Assembly (NCBI GenBank): GCA_045586385.1
Contig: JAZNAE010000016.1
Location: forward strand, 1-28,675
Direction: 5' to 3'
Origin: Suilimivivens sp045586385
Lineage (GTDB): Bacteria > Bacillota > Clostridia > Lachnospirales > Lachnospiraceae
DNA: 28,675 bases
The notes beneath the pieces were generated by a model. It was given only the letters and a program-made list of their open reading frames with translations. It did no database searches and had not been told where the DNA came from. The stretch's first letter is position 1, and each line of letters begins with the position of its first letter. Positions 14,145-22,652 of this stretch are shown in pieces. The position numbers and the translations under genes were made by a program.

Positions 14145-16178
14145 ATGAAGAATATGAAACTTGCAACAAAAATCAGTATTTTGGTAACAGTGATGTTGGT
14201 AATTGGTTTGTCGCTTTTCTGGTATACGACAAACAGTCAGATGACAGTTGTTATGGAAGATTCGATTATTCAATCTTTAAATGATTCTGTGAAAACGCAG
14301 TCTGAGATCGTAAATAATTATGTGGATAAAGCGGAGACCTATTTAATCGGATTTGCACAGAGCCCGGAGCTTGCAGATACAATTGCAAAAGTTAATACCG
14401 GTTCCAATGCACAGGTTCTCCAAGATTACACCTTATCATATGCAGAGGTCGGCGAGAATATTGAAAATATCTATATTTCTGATTGGAATTCGACTGTTTT
14501 ATCTTCTTGCGTAGAAGCAGTAATCGGCGTAACACTTCGTGAAGGCGATGCCCTTAAACAATTACAGGACGCAATGGCAGGAGGAATGTATAATACAGGT
14601 ATCATGGCATCAAAGTCAACGGGAATGCAGGTTATTTCCATGTATTATCCCGTGTACGGAGCAGACAAGAATCCTGTGGGATATGTAGGCGGAGCCATTT
14701 ATGCTGAAGGTCTTCGAAATACCCTAAACAGTTTAACGGGAGAAGAGGATGGTAGCAACTATCTGCTACTTGATGTGGCGGCAGGAACTTATATTTTCTG
14801 TCCGGAAGATGAAAAGATTGGAACAGTGATAGAAGATGCAAATATTCTTACTGTCATTGAACAGGTAAAAAGTGCGGAAAACAATTCTGTTTCCACAGAA
14901 TTTGTAGACAGTACCACAAAGAGTGAGGTTATTTCTGTTGTACAGTACATGCCGGATCGAAATTGGGCATTTGTAAAATTGGTAGATAAAGATGTGGCAT
15001 TTGCACCGGTAAATAAACTGACTACTTTTTTGGGTATCATCTGTATTATCATGTTGGTAGTATGTTCCTTTGTAATCTGGTTCTTTGTCAGAATGAGTGC
15101 AAGAGGTATTGTTAAGATTGCAGAAATTGTACAAAAATTGGGAACTCTTGATTTTACCAGAAAAGATGAACTCCGTGTATATTGTAAGAGAAAAGATGAA
15201 GTGGGGATGATTGCCAATGCAGTCAGCCAGATGGTAGATTCTGTTTGCGGAGTTATAGAGCAGCTTAAAGAAAACAGCAGACAACTTAGGGCAGCGTCGG
15301 GACAGATTAATAATGGTTCCACATCAACAGCCGATGCAGCACGAAATGTAGAATCTGCAATCAATGATATTGCCCAGGGTGCAAACAGTCAGGCAATGGA
15401 AACTACAAAAGCAAATGAAAGTGTTATTCATATTGGTAACAGCATTGCTGATATTAGAACAAAATTTGCAGAGTTGAACGAAGTGGTAGGAAGAATCGGC
15501 GGCTCCAGTTCCGAATCCTTAAGCGCGTTAGGACAGCTCAGCAAGATTAATATGCAGGCTAAGGAAGCAATTGAAGAAATTAATACCCAGACAATTTCTA
15601 CCAATGAGTCAGTTTTAATTATCAAAGATGCAGCACAGCTCATTACATCAATTGCAGAAGAGACAAACCTGTTATCCTTAAATGCGTCTATAGAGGCAGC
15701 AAGAGCAGGAGAATTGGGACGTGGTTTCGCGGTAGTTGCGGATCAGATAAAGAAATTGGCAGAACAGTCAAACGAATCTGCAAAGTATATTGATACCATT
15801 ATTGAAACGTTGCTTGTAGATTCCTCCAAGGCAGTAGAGACCATGAATCATGTGAAGGGTATTATGGAAGAACAGAGCAGTTATCTGGAGTCTACAGAAA
15901 AGAACTTCGGGGAAGTGCGTAGGGACGTTGATCTTACCCAGGAGGAAGTTGCACTGATTAGTGAAGCGATCACCGATGTTGATAAGGAAAGAATAGAAGT
16001 TGTCGATACAGTTTCCAACCTTACCGCAATTGCAGAGGAAAATGTAGCGGGAACAGAAGAATCTCTTTCTTCCATGGAACTTGTTAACGGCATGATGCAT
16101 GAAATTGCAAATGTAACGGACCGTATTGCACAGGTTGCAGCATCAATCGACGAAAACGTACATATTTTCACATTATAA
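14145..16178 (+). CDS. Methyl-accepting chemotaxis protein with extracellular Cache domain
   Basis: A transmembrane chemoreceptor of 677 residues. One membrane helix lies at about 8-27. An extracellular double-Cache-type sensor follows (about 30-285, with the characteristic M-Q-V-I-S-M-Y-Y-P-V-Y-G strand), then a second membrane helix at about 292-316, a HAMP linker, and a long cytoplasmic coiled coil. The signalling tip is canonical: I-A-E-E-T-N-L-L-S-L-N-A-S-I-E-A-A-R-A-G from 503. It should control CheA and flagellar motors according to a small ligand bound outside. It sits 42 bp after GH43 and 35 bp before an esterase gene on the same strand, without an intervening terminator, so it is probably co-expressed with the glycan enzymes and may sense a related sugar (inference). 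AGGAGG precedes the start. There is no C-terminal CheR-docking pentapeptide. Confidence 0.95.
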   Translation: MKNMKLATKISILVTVMLVIGLSLFWYTTNSQMTVVMEDSIIQSLNDSVKTQSEIVNNYVDKAETYLIGFAQSPELADTIAKVNTGSNAQVLQDYTLSYAEVGENIENIYISDWNSTVLSSCVEAVIGVTLREGDALKQLQDAMAGGMYNTGIMASKSTGMQVISMYYPVYGADKNPVGYVGGAIYAEGLRNTLNSLTGEEDGSNYLLLDVAAGTYIFCPEDEKIGTVIEDANILTVIEQVKSAENNSVSTEFVDSTTKSEVISVVQYMPDRNWAFVKLVDKDVAFAPVNKLTTFLGIICIIMLVVCSFVIWFFVRMSARGIVKIAEIVQKLGTLDFTRKDELRVYCKRKDEVGMIANAVSQMVDSVCGVIEQLKENSRQLRAASGQINNGSTSTADAARNVESAINDIAQGANSQAMETTKANESVIHIGNSIADIRTKFAELNEVVGRIGGSSSESLSALGQLSKINMQAKEAIEEINTQTISTNESVLIIKDAAQLITSIAEETNLLSLNASIEAARAGELGRGFAVVADQIKKLAEQSNESAKYIDTIIETLLVDSSKAVETMNHVKGIMEEQSSYLESTEKNFGEVRRDVDLTQEEVALISEAITDVDKERIEVVDTVSNLTAIAEENVAGTEESLSSMELVNGMMHEIANVTDRIAQVAASIDENVHIFTL

Positions 16179-16213
16179 AAATGAGAACAATAGTGAAAAA
16201 GGGATATTGAACT

Positions 16214-17737
16214 ATGATTCGGATAGCAAAAACAGAAAACGGGTTAGTGAAAGGACTTCCGGCAGCGGATCCAAGAATAACGTCTTTTAAAGGAATTCCT
16301 TTCGCGGCACCGCCCGTGGGAAAAAACAGATGGCGGGCACCGCAGCCTTGCGAAAATTGGGAAGGGGTACGAAATGCTTATGAATATGCCCCTATATCCG
16401 TACAGGATACACCCGGGCTCGGGGATGACATTTATTGCAGGGAATGGCATGTTGATCCGGATATACCTATGGGAGAAGATTGTTTATATTTAAACGTGTG
16501 GACAGGTGCAAAAAGTGAAGAGGAAAAGTTGCCTGTTTTGGTATGGTTTTTTGGCGGAGCCTTTCAATGGGGGTATACCGCTGAAATGGAATTTGACGGA
16601 GAGCGGATTGCAAGAAGAGGCGTAGTGGTTGTGTCTGTTAACTACAGACTTGGTGCACTGGGTTTTCTTGCACATCCCGATTTGACGAGAGAGCAGCCGG
16701 AGGCTCCGGCTAACTTTGGTAGTTTGGATCAGCAGGCAGGACTAAAATGGGTAATCCGCAATATTGCCGCTTTCGGAGGAGATCCTGAAAATATTACAAT
16801 TGCAGGACAGTCCGCAGGAGGCGGGAGTGTCATGACACAGCTTACCAGTCCTACCAATAAGGGATTGTTTCAAAGGGCAGTGGTCATGAGTGGTGCGATC
16901 AGAAGTCCTTATGTGGATTTGCCTCTTATGATACCGAAAACATTAAAGGAAGCAGAAGGTTACGGAAAGGATTTCTTAACCTATTTAGGTGTGGAAACCA
17001 TTGCCGAGGCACGTGAGTTGGACGCGTATTATATAAGGGGAAAGTATGCTGAATTTCGGGATTTGCATGGTATGCTTGCCCCTACTATAGATGGAGTTTT
17101 TTGTTTTGGCGATCCGGTAGAGTTATATCTTGCCGGAAAGCATGTAGATGTTCCTATTATGTCAGGTAATACAAAAGATGAGTTCCCTGATGTAATAAGT
17201 GTACAGTTGAAGGATGAACTTAAGGCTAAGGCAGAAGAATATTTCGGTGAGTTTTCCGAACAGTTTCTGAAATATCCGGAAGCGGTGGAAAAGGATGTAA
17301 ACGGTAACTATGCAGCAGTAAGCGGTATAGAGTGTACCGTAAAAGCAATGGCATTACAAAATAATAAAAATAAACAGAAAAAAGAGGTTTATTATTACCG
17401 GTTTGAACCGGATATTCCCGGATGGGATAACCCGGGATGCTTTCATTCGGTGGATTTGTGGTTTTTCTTTGAAACCCTTGCCAAGTGTTGGAGACCCTTT
17501 GTGGGAAGACATTATGATCTATCAAGGCAAATGTGTAATTACTTATGTCATTTCGTAAAGAGCGGAAATCCAAACGGTGTAGATGCAGACGGTACAGAGC
17601 TGCCACTGTGGAAACCCTACTGCGAGGAAGAAACTTTTGAGATGGTGTTTACAGGAGATGGCGTAAAGGGGCATGTGGGAGAAAGTGAGTTTGTGAAATT
17701 CCTGATAAGCCAGATTATAAGGAAAAAAACGAAGTAG
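16214..17737 (+). CDS. Type-B carboxylesterase (alpha/beta hydrolase)
   Basis: A cytoplasmic serine esterase of 507 residues. The family landmarks are G-I-P-F-A-A-P-P-V-G at the N-terminus, E-D-C-L-Y-L-N-V-W at 88-96, the nucleophile Ser200 in G-Q-S-A-G-G, and the likely partners Glu323 (K-D-E-F) and His411 (G-C-F-H-S-V-D). The oxyanion region reads W-F-F-G-G-A-F where most relatives have H-G-G, an unusual substitution. There is no signal peptide. In this context it may remove acyl groups (acetyl or hydroxycinnamoyl) from xylan fragments, but type-B esterases are broad and the natural substrate is not visible. It is followed at 32 bp by a second, unrelated esterase. Confidence 0.9.
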   Translation: MIRIAKTENGLVKGLPAADPRITSFKGIPFAAPPVGKNRWRAPQPCENWEGVRNAYEYAPISVQDTPGLGDDIYCREWHVDPDIPMGEDCLYLNVWTGAKSEEEKLPVLVWFFGGAFQWGYTAEMEFDGERIARRGVVVVSVNYRLGALGFLAHPDLTREQPEAPANFGSLDQQAGLKWVIRNIAAFGGDPENITIAGQSAGGGSVMTQLTSPTNKGLFQRAVVMSGAIRSPYVDLPLMIPKTLKEAEGYGKDFLTYLGVETIAEARELDAYYIRGKYAEFRDLHGMLAPTIDGVFCFGDPVELYLAGKHVDVPIMSGNTKDEFPDVISVQLKDELKAKAEEYFGEFSEQFLKYPEAVEKDVNGNYAAVSGIECTVKAMALQNNKNKQKKEVYYYRFEPDIPGWDNPGCFHSVDLWFFFETLAKCWRPFVGRHYDLSRQMCNYLCHFVKSGNPNGVDADGTELPLWKPYCEEETFEMVFTGDGVKGHVGESEFVKFLISQIIRKKTK

Positions 17738-17769
17738 AGAGGAGAAAAATCGGAAGGAGGAAGGCAGAA

Positions 17770-18540
17770 ATGGCAAGATTCAACATCAATTTTTATTCAC
17801 ATTCGTTATGCAGAGATGTATCCTTTCATATGTTTATACCCAATGATCCAAGGGGAGTAGAAACGGAAGATAAGAAAATGAAAACCGTATTTTATCTTCA
17901 CGGATATACCGGTTGTGCAGATTATTTTTGGAATTTGACGGATTTGGCAGAAAAATATCATTTCGCAATGGTAATGCCAAACGGAGAGAACTCTTTTTAT
18001 CTGGATGGTGAAGCGACGGGAGATAAATATTGCACCTATGTGGGGGAGGAACTGATACAGTATATAAGAAAAACCTTCGGACTTGCCATGACAAAGGAAG
18101 ATACCTTTATTTGCGGATTTTCCATGGGAGGCTTCGGCGCTCTTCATACAGGACTTGCCTATCCTGAAACCTTCGGGAAGATAGTTGCAATTTCTTCAGC
18201 CTTGATTGTAAATGAAATTGCACAGTTACAAGCGGGCGAAAGCAATGAAGTGGCAAATTATGCGTATTATACAAAATGCTTCGGAGATTTAGCGGTAGTA
18301 AGAGAAAGTGTAAATAATCCGGAAAAACTGGTTAAAGATATTATCATGCAGAAGGGGCAGATGCCGGAAATTTATATGGCATGCGGAACGGAAGACTTCC
18401 TGCTTGATAAAAACAGGGAGTTCCATGCATTTTTGGAAAGTAATAATGTGAAACATTGTTATTATGAAAGTAAAGGGATTCACGACAGTGTATTTTGGAA
18501 TGAATATTTCAGGAAATCGGCAGAGTGGTTATTTGTATAG
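17770..18540 (+). CDS. CE1-like esterase (tributyrin/acetyl/feruloyl esterase type)
   Basis: A 256-residue alpha/beta hydrolase of the esterase D / S-formylglutathione hydrolase-like group. H-G-Y-T-G (44-48) forms the oxyanion loop. The catalytic triad reads Ser118 in G-F-S-M-G-G, Asp209 in C-G-T-E-D and His238 in G-I-H-D-S. The G-D-K-Y-C-T-Y segment near 84-90 is typical of short-chain acyl esterases of this type. It has no signal peptide and acts in the cytoplasm. Being next to the type-B esterase and glycosidases, it most likely deacylates xylan-derived oligosaccharides (inference). GGAAGGAGG precedes the start, and the alpha-galactosidase gene begins 9 bp after its stop. Confidence 0.88.
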   Translation: MARFNINFYSHSLCRDVSFHMFIPNDPRGVETEDKKMKTVFYLHGYTGCADYFWNLTDLAEKYHFAMVMPNGENSFYLDGEATGDKYCTYVGEELIQYIRKTFGLAMTKEDTFICGFSMGGFGALHTGLAYPETFGKIVAISSALIVNEIAQLQAGESNEVANYAYYTKCFGDLAVVRESVNNPEKLVKDIIMQKGQMPEIYMACGTEDFLLDKNREFHAFLESNNVKHCYYESKGIHDSVFWNEYFRKSAEWLFV

Positions 18541-18549
18541 GGATGCTAT

Positions 18550-20742
18550 ATGGCAATTACAGTAAACGAACAAAAAAGAATATTTTATTTAGACGGAAAA
18601 AGTACAACCTATGCATTTATGATTAATGAATATCATTATGCCGAGCATTTGTATTATGGAAAAAGCATAGGACATGATGATATCACCTATATCAGGTGTG
18701 ACAGTGGAGGGAGTATGCTTGCTCAGGTCCCGACATATAAGGCTCAAAAAGGAATTTACCCGAGCTATGATTCTTACCATCAGTTTCCGGCAGAACTCTC
18801 TTTCTACGGAACCGGAGATTACAGAGAGCCTGCATTAGAGATAATGCATGAAGATGGTAGCAGAATTGTGGAATTATTGTATGACGGTTATGAGATAGCA
18901 GGAGAGAAACAAAAACCGGAAGGTATGCCTGCTATGCGTGGTGGCGAGACACTTATTTTGCATCTAAAGGACGCTGTCAGTAATTTCGGATGTGATTTAT
19001 ATTATACAGTCTATGATGATGTGGATGTCATTGCAAGGCGTATTGTATATAAAAATGAAGGTGAAAGCGATGTGAGTTTAAACAGAGCTTATTCCTTTAC
19101 TTTCCATGTACCTGACATGGATTATGAGGTTATGACCTTATACGGTGCATGGGGAAGAGAGCGGAGAATAGAAGCCGTTCCGGTACATCATGGTGTAATT
19201 TCTGTGGATTCCAAGAGAATGTCCTCGTCTGCCACCTTAAATCCGTTTATGGCGCTTGTAAAGAAGGGGACGACCGAAGAGCACGGAGACGTTTATGGCT
19301 TTAGTTTGGTTTATTCTTCTTCTTTTGTGTTAAAAGCAGAAGGCATTAACAACGGTAGTATTCAAGTGACCGGAGGGATCAATGATTTTGACTTCTCATG
19401 GAAATTGCGAAAAGGCGAAAAACTGGAGACTCCGGAAATCGTGATTGCTTATTCCGATGAAGGACTTGGCGGAATGAGCCGCATTTATCATGATGCTTAC
19501 AGAGAATATTTAATTAATAAACGTTTTGTGAAAGCAAAACGCCCCCTTGTAATTAACAACTGGGAGGGGACTTATTTTGATTTTGATAATCAAAAATTAA
19601 AAGAAATCGCCAAGGCAGTTAAAGGTACGGGAATTGATACTTTTGTACTTGATGACGGATGGTTCGGAAAACGAGATGATGATTTTTCCGGCTTGGGCGA
19701 TTGGTTTGTAAATACAGACAAGATGGTAGGCGGTCTTACCGAAATTATCGAGTATGTAAGTGGACTTGGAATGAACTTCGGCTTGTGGTTTGAGCCGGAA
19801 ATGGTAAACGAAGATTCCGATCTCTATCGTGCGCATCCAGACTATGCAATTGGTGTACCGGGAAGAGTAAGGTGTCAGAGCCGAAATCAATATATGCTGG
19901 ATCTCACCCGTAAAGAAGTTAGGGATACTATCGTAGAAGCTGTCAATAAAGTATTACATGAGCATAATATCAGTTATGTGAAATGGGATTATAACAGAAA
20001 TGTTACGGATGTATGGTCTTATGGGCTTGCAAAAGATGAGCAGGCAGAATTTTCCCATAGATATGCACTCGGTTTATATGATTTGTGTGAGAGGATTGTA
20101 GAGGCAAATCCGGAAGTCTTTTTTGAGGGATGTTCCAGCGGAGGCGGTAGATTTGATCCTGCCATACTTTACTATTTCCCGCAAGTCTGGACTTCGGACA
20201 ATACGGATGCAGAGGATCGGACACTGATCCAATACGGAACTTCTATGGTATATCCTTTGTCCACCATGAGTTGTCATGTTTCTGTGGTCCCCAATCATCA
20301 GACGGGGCGAATTACAGAAATGGATACAAGATCGGATATTGCGCATCTTGGAGCAACAGGGTATGAACTGGACACTACGGTTTTTACCGAAGAAGACAAG
20401 GAATGCGTGCGTAAACAGATTGAGGAATACCATGACATAGAAGAGTTGGTATTAAACGGAGATTTATACCGCACGGAAAATCCGATGGAAAGTAATTATT
20501 TTGGATTTATGCTGGTTTCCAAAGATAAAAAGGAAGCGCTTCTCACCGCATACAGGCGTCTCGGTTATGCCAATGAGGAAGTAAAACGGTTAAAGATATG
20601 CGGTTTGGATAAAGACAAAGATTATTATGTGAGAGAATTGGATTGTACGTTAAAGGGGGCAACACTTATGAATTTGGGTGTGATGCCTAGCTTTGAAAAA
20701 GGTGATTTCAGGACCGTAAAATATCATTTTATAGAGACTTGA
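18550..20742 (+). CDS. GH36 alpha-galactosidase
   Basis: Releases terminal alpha-galactose with retention of configuration. At 730 residues it has the full bacterial GH36 layout: an N-terminal beta-supersandwich, a catalytic barrel from about 340 (N-N-W-E-G-T-Y-F-D-F), and a C-terminal beta domain. The nucleophile is Asp480 in V-K-W-D-Y-N-R and the acid/base is Asp550 in T-S-D-N-T-D. As I recall, these lie two residues from the equivalents in Geobacillus AgaA (478 and 548). L-D-D-G-W-F-G and G-L-W-F-E-P-E-M are also present. There is no signal peptide, so it works on imported sugars. It could serve raffinose-type sugars, galactomannan, or the galactose caps of complex cereal xylans; its neighbours favour the last. 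It is the last gene of the first carbohydrate unit. Confidence 0.96.
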   Translation: MAITVNEQKRIFYLDGKSTTYAFMINEYHYAEHLYYGKSIGHDDITYIRCDSGGSMLAQVPTYKAQKGIYPSYDSYHQFPAELSFYGTGDYREPALEIMHEDGSRIVELLYDGYEIAGEKQKPEGMPAMRGGETLILHLKDAVSNFGCDLYYTVYDDVDVIARRIVYKNEGESDVSLNRAYSFTFHVPDMDYEVMTLYGAWGRERRIEAVPVHHGVISVDSKRMSSSATLNPFMALVKKGTTEEHGDVYGFSLVYSSSFVLKAEGINNGSIQVTGGINDFDFSWKLRKGEKLETPEIVIAYSDEGLGGMSRIYHDAYREYLINKRFVKAKRPLVINNWEGTYFDFDNQKLKEIAKAVKGTGIDTFVLDDGWFGKRDDDFSGLGDWFVNTDKMVGGLTEIIEYVSGLGMNFGLWFEPEMVNEDSDLYRAHPDYAIGVPGRVRCQSRNQYMLDLTRKEVRDTIVEAVNKVLHEHNISYVKWDYNRNVTDVWSYGLAKDEQAEFSHRYALGLYDLCERIVEANPEVFFEGCSSGGGRFDPAILYYFPQVWTSDNTDAEDRTLIQYGTSMVYPLSTMSCHVSVVPNHQTGRITEMDTRSDIAHLGATGYELDTTVFTEEDKECVRKQIEEYHDIEELVLNGDLYRTENPMESNYFGFMLVSKDKKEALLTAYRRLGYANEEVKRLKICGLDKDKDYYVRELDCTLKGATLMNLGVMPSFEKGDFRTVKYHFIET

Positions 20743-20766
20743 TATATAAACTTCTCTTTTTTCCTT

Positions 20767-20830
20767 AAAAAGGGTATCGTGACAAGGGTGATTTTGCTAA
20801 TAGCCATCCGATGAAACGGTACTCTTTTTT
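20767..20830 (+). terminator. Rho-independent terminator after GH36
   Basis: A 14-bp outer stem (20767-20780 with 20816-20829, two G-U pairs) encloses an inner 5-bp pairing of GGGTG with CATCC, and the 3' arm runs into six T. It separates the GH43-GH36 unit from the SGNH-GH115 unit. Confidence 0.8.
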
Positions 20831-20852
20831 ATAAAGTTTTCCATAAAAAAAG

Positions 20853-20894
20853 TTGATGCTTGGCATTTATAGAAGTATAATGTAAGTAATTACA
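20853..20894 (+). promoter_or_regulatory. Promoter with downstream palindrome, SGNH-GH115 unit
   Basis: TTGATG (20853-20858) and TATAAT (20876-20881) are 17 bp apart. A perfect inverted repeat, TGTAA-GTAA-TTACA (20881-20894), starts at the last base of the -10 box and covers the expected transcription start, where a repressor would block initiation. TGTA/TACA arms recall GntR-type operators; the regulator is not in the window. Confidence 0.65.
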
Positions 20895-20925
20895 ACTGAA
20901 AGACAGTAAGAAGAGGAGACACAAA

Positions 20926-22620
20926 ATGGCAGGACCAAAAGCACCTAAAGACCCTACTGCGAAAGGTAGCAGTTTTTACATATGCAGACAGAAAGAAGTT
21001 GCAGGAAATCCGCAGCCGAATGGAAAAGGTGTGCAGTTTATATATTTAAATGATGTGAGACTGGTGACATTTGCGCAGATGGTGGGAAATGTTACAGACG
21101 AGGAAATGCTTGAAAATTTAAATACCGCAGAAGGCTTTATGAATATGGTGGCAGGTATCGGTGTTACCGTGGAAGCGCAAGACCGTAACCAAACGATTGA
21201 TTATGTATTTCAGATGTATGGTAAGACTGACCCGAACAATTCAGGGACACTCATTAGAGTATCCTGTATTCCTGACGGTATGGAACAGATTATATGGTTT
21301 GATGATTATAAATGGTCAGAGGATGATGATCTTCCCGGACAGATGCGTTTTGAATTTCAGAGACCGGGCAGTTTTGCTACGGTAGATGTGAAACTGTATC
21401 TGCGGGAAGGGTATACGGCACCGGAGCAGGAAGAATGTAATGCAATTGATGAGGCTTCTGCCGACTATAAGGCTATGATACAGCGTTCTTTTATGGATGC
21501 GGGAAACAATTACCGGTTAAAAAAAGTAATTGACAGAGCAAAGGCAGGGGAGGATGTGACCATTGCATTTATCGGCGGATCCATTACCCAGGGAGCCGGA
21601 GCAATTCCCATTAACACCAAGTGTTACGCTTACAGGACATGGGAAAAGTTTAAACAGGTATTTGGGTGTGACGATAATGTGCACTTTGTAAAAGCCGGTG
21701 TGGGAGGAACCCCTTCCGAACTGGGTATGATCCGTTTTGAACGTGATGTCCTTAAGGATGGCAAGGTGTTGCCGGATTTGGTGGTAATCGAATATGCGGT
21801 GAATGACGAGGGCGATGAAACAAAAGGCCGTTGCTATGAGTGCCTGGTAAGAAAAGCACTGGGATTATCGGAACATACGGCAGTACTTCTTTTATTTGCG
21901 GTATTTGCAAATGATTGGAACCTGCAGGACCGCTTGGGAGTAGTCGGAAAAAGATATGAACTTCCCATGGTAAGTACGCTGGATGCAGTCGTACCTCAGT
22001 TTTATCAAAAACCCGGAGAAGGAAGAGTGCTTACGAAGAGCCAGTTTTTCTATGATTCTTATCATCCGTCCAATATTGGACATGAAATTATGGCGGATTG
22101 TATCATACATATGCTGAAAGAAATTGATCAGCAGGACTATGACGAAAATTACGCATGGGAAGGAAAGGAGCCTGTCTTCGGAACCGATTTTACAAATGTG
22201 AAGCTGCTTGATAAGCAGTGCAATGCAGATAAGCTGATTGCTTTAAATCCGGGAAGTTTTTGTGAAACAGATGAGGATTTGCAATGCGTGGAAATGGATA
22301 CGGATTTCGCTGCCACGCCCCAATTCCCTTATAACTGGCAGCATAGACAGGGAAGTGAACCCTTTTCCATGAAAATGAAATGCAAGGCACTTTTGCTGGT
22401 GAGCAAGGATTCCGGAAACGTAAATTCCGCAAAGGTGAAGGTGTGTGTGGATGGTAAGCAAGTACTGATTGCAGATCCCAGAGAAGTGGGATGGACGCAT
22501 TGTAATGCCCAGATATTGTTTTCGGAGGAAGAGAGCAAAGAGCGTTTGATAGAGCTTTCCGTGCTACCGGGAGATGAAGATAAGCTGTTCACAATATTAG
22601 GCTTTGGTTTTGTGGAGTAA
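20926..22620 (+). CDS. Multidomain SGNH/GDSL hydrolase, probable carbohydrate (acetyl xylan) esterase
   Basis: A 564-residue protein with an SGNH core between two extra domains. Residues 1 to about 165 form an N-terminal beta-rich domain I cannot name. The core shows block I I-G-G-S-I-T with Ser219, a glycine block around A-G-V-G-G-T, block III V-V-I-E-Y-A-V-N-D-E, and block V with Asp377 and His380 in D-S-Y-H-P-S-N-I-G-H. From about 400 to the end there is a further beta-sandwich-like domain. No signal peptide is present. Adjacent GH115 genes and SGNH esterases occur in characterised Lachnospiraceae xylan loci, where the esterase removes acetyl groups, so the same role is inferred here. GAGGAG precedes the start. 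It is the first gene of a two-gene unit with its own promoter. Confidence 0.85.
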   Translation: MAGPKAPKDPTAKGSSFYICRQKEVAGNPQPNGKGVQFIYLNDVRLVTFAQMVGNVTDEEMLENLNTAEGFMNMVAGIGVTVEAQDRNQTIDYVFQMYGKTDPNNSGTLIRVSCIPDGMEQIIWFDDYKWSEDDDLPGQMRFEFQRPGSFATVDVKLYLREGYTAPEQEECNAIDEASADYKAMIQRSFMDAGNNYRLKKVIDRAKAGEDVTIAFIGGSITQGAGAIPINTKCYAYRTWEKFKQVFGCDDNVHFVKAGVGGTPSELGMIRFERDVLKDGKVLPDLVVIEYAVNDEGDETKGRCYECLVRKALGLSEHTAVLLLFAVFANDWNLQDRLGVVGKRYELPMVSTLDAVVPQFYQKPGEGRVLTKSQFFYDSYHPSNIGHEIMADCIIHMLKEIDQQDYDENYAWEGKEPVFGTDFTNVKLLDKQCNADKLIALNPGSFCETDEDLQCVEMDTDFAATPQFPYNWQHRQGSEPFSMKMKCKALLLVSKDSGNVNSAKVKVCVDGKQVLIADPREVGWTHCNAQILFSEEESKERLIELSVLPGDEDKLFTILGFGFVE

Positions 22621-22652
22621 AGAAAGACGATAAAACAGATTAGGAGAAATAT

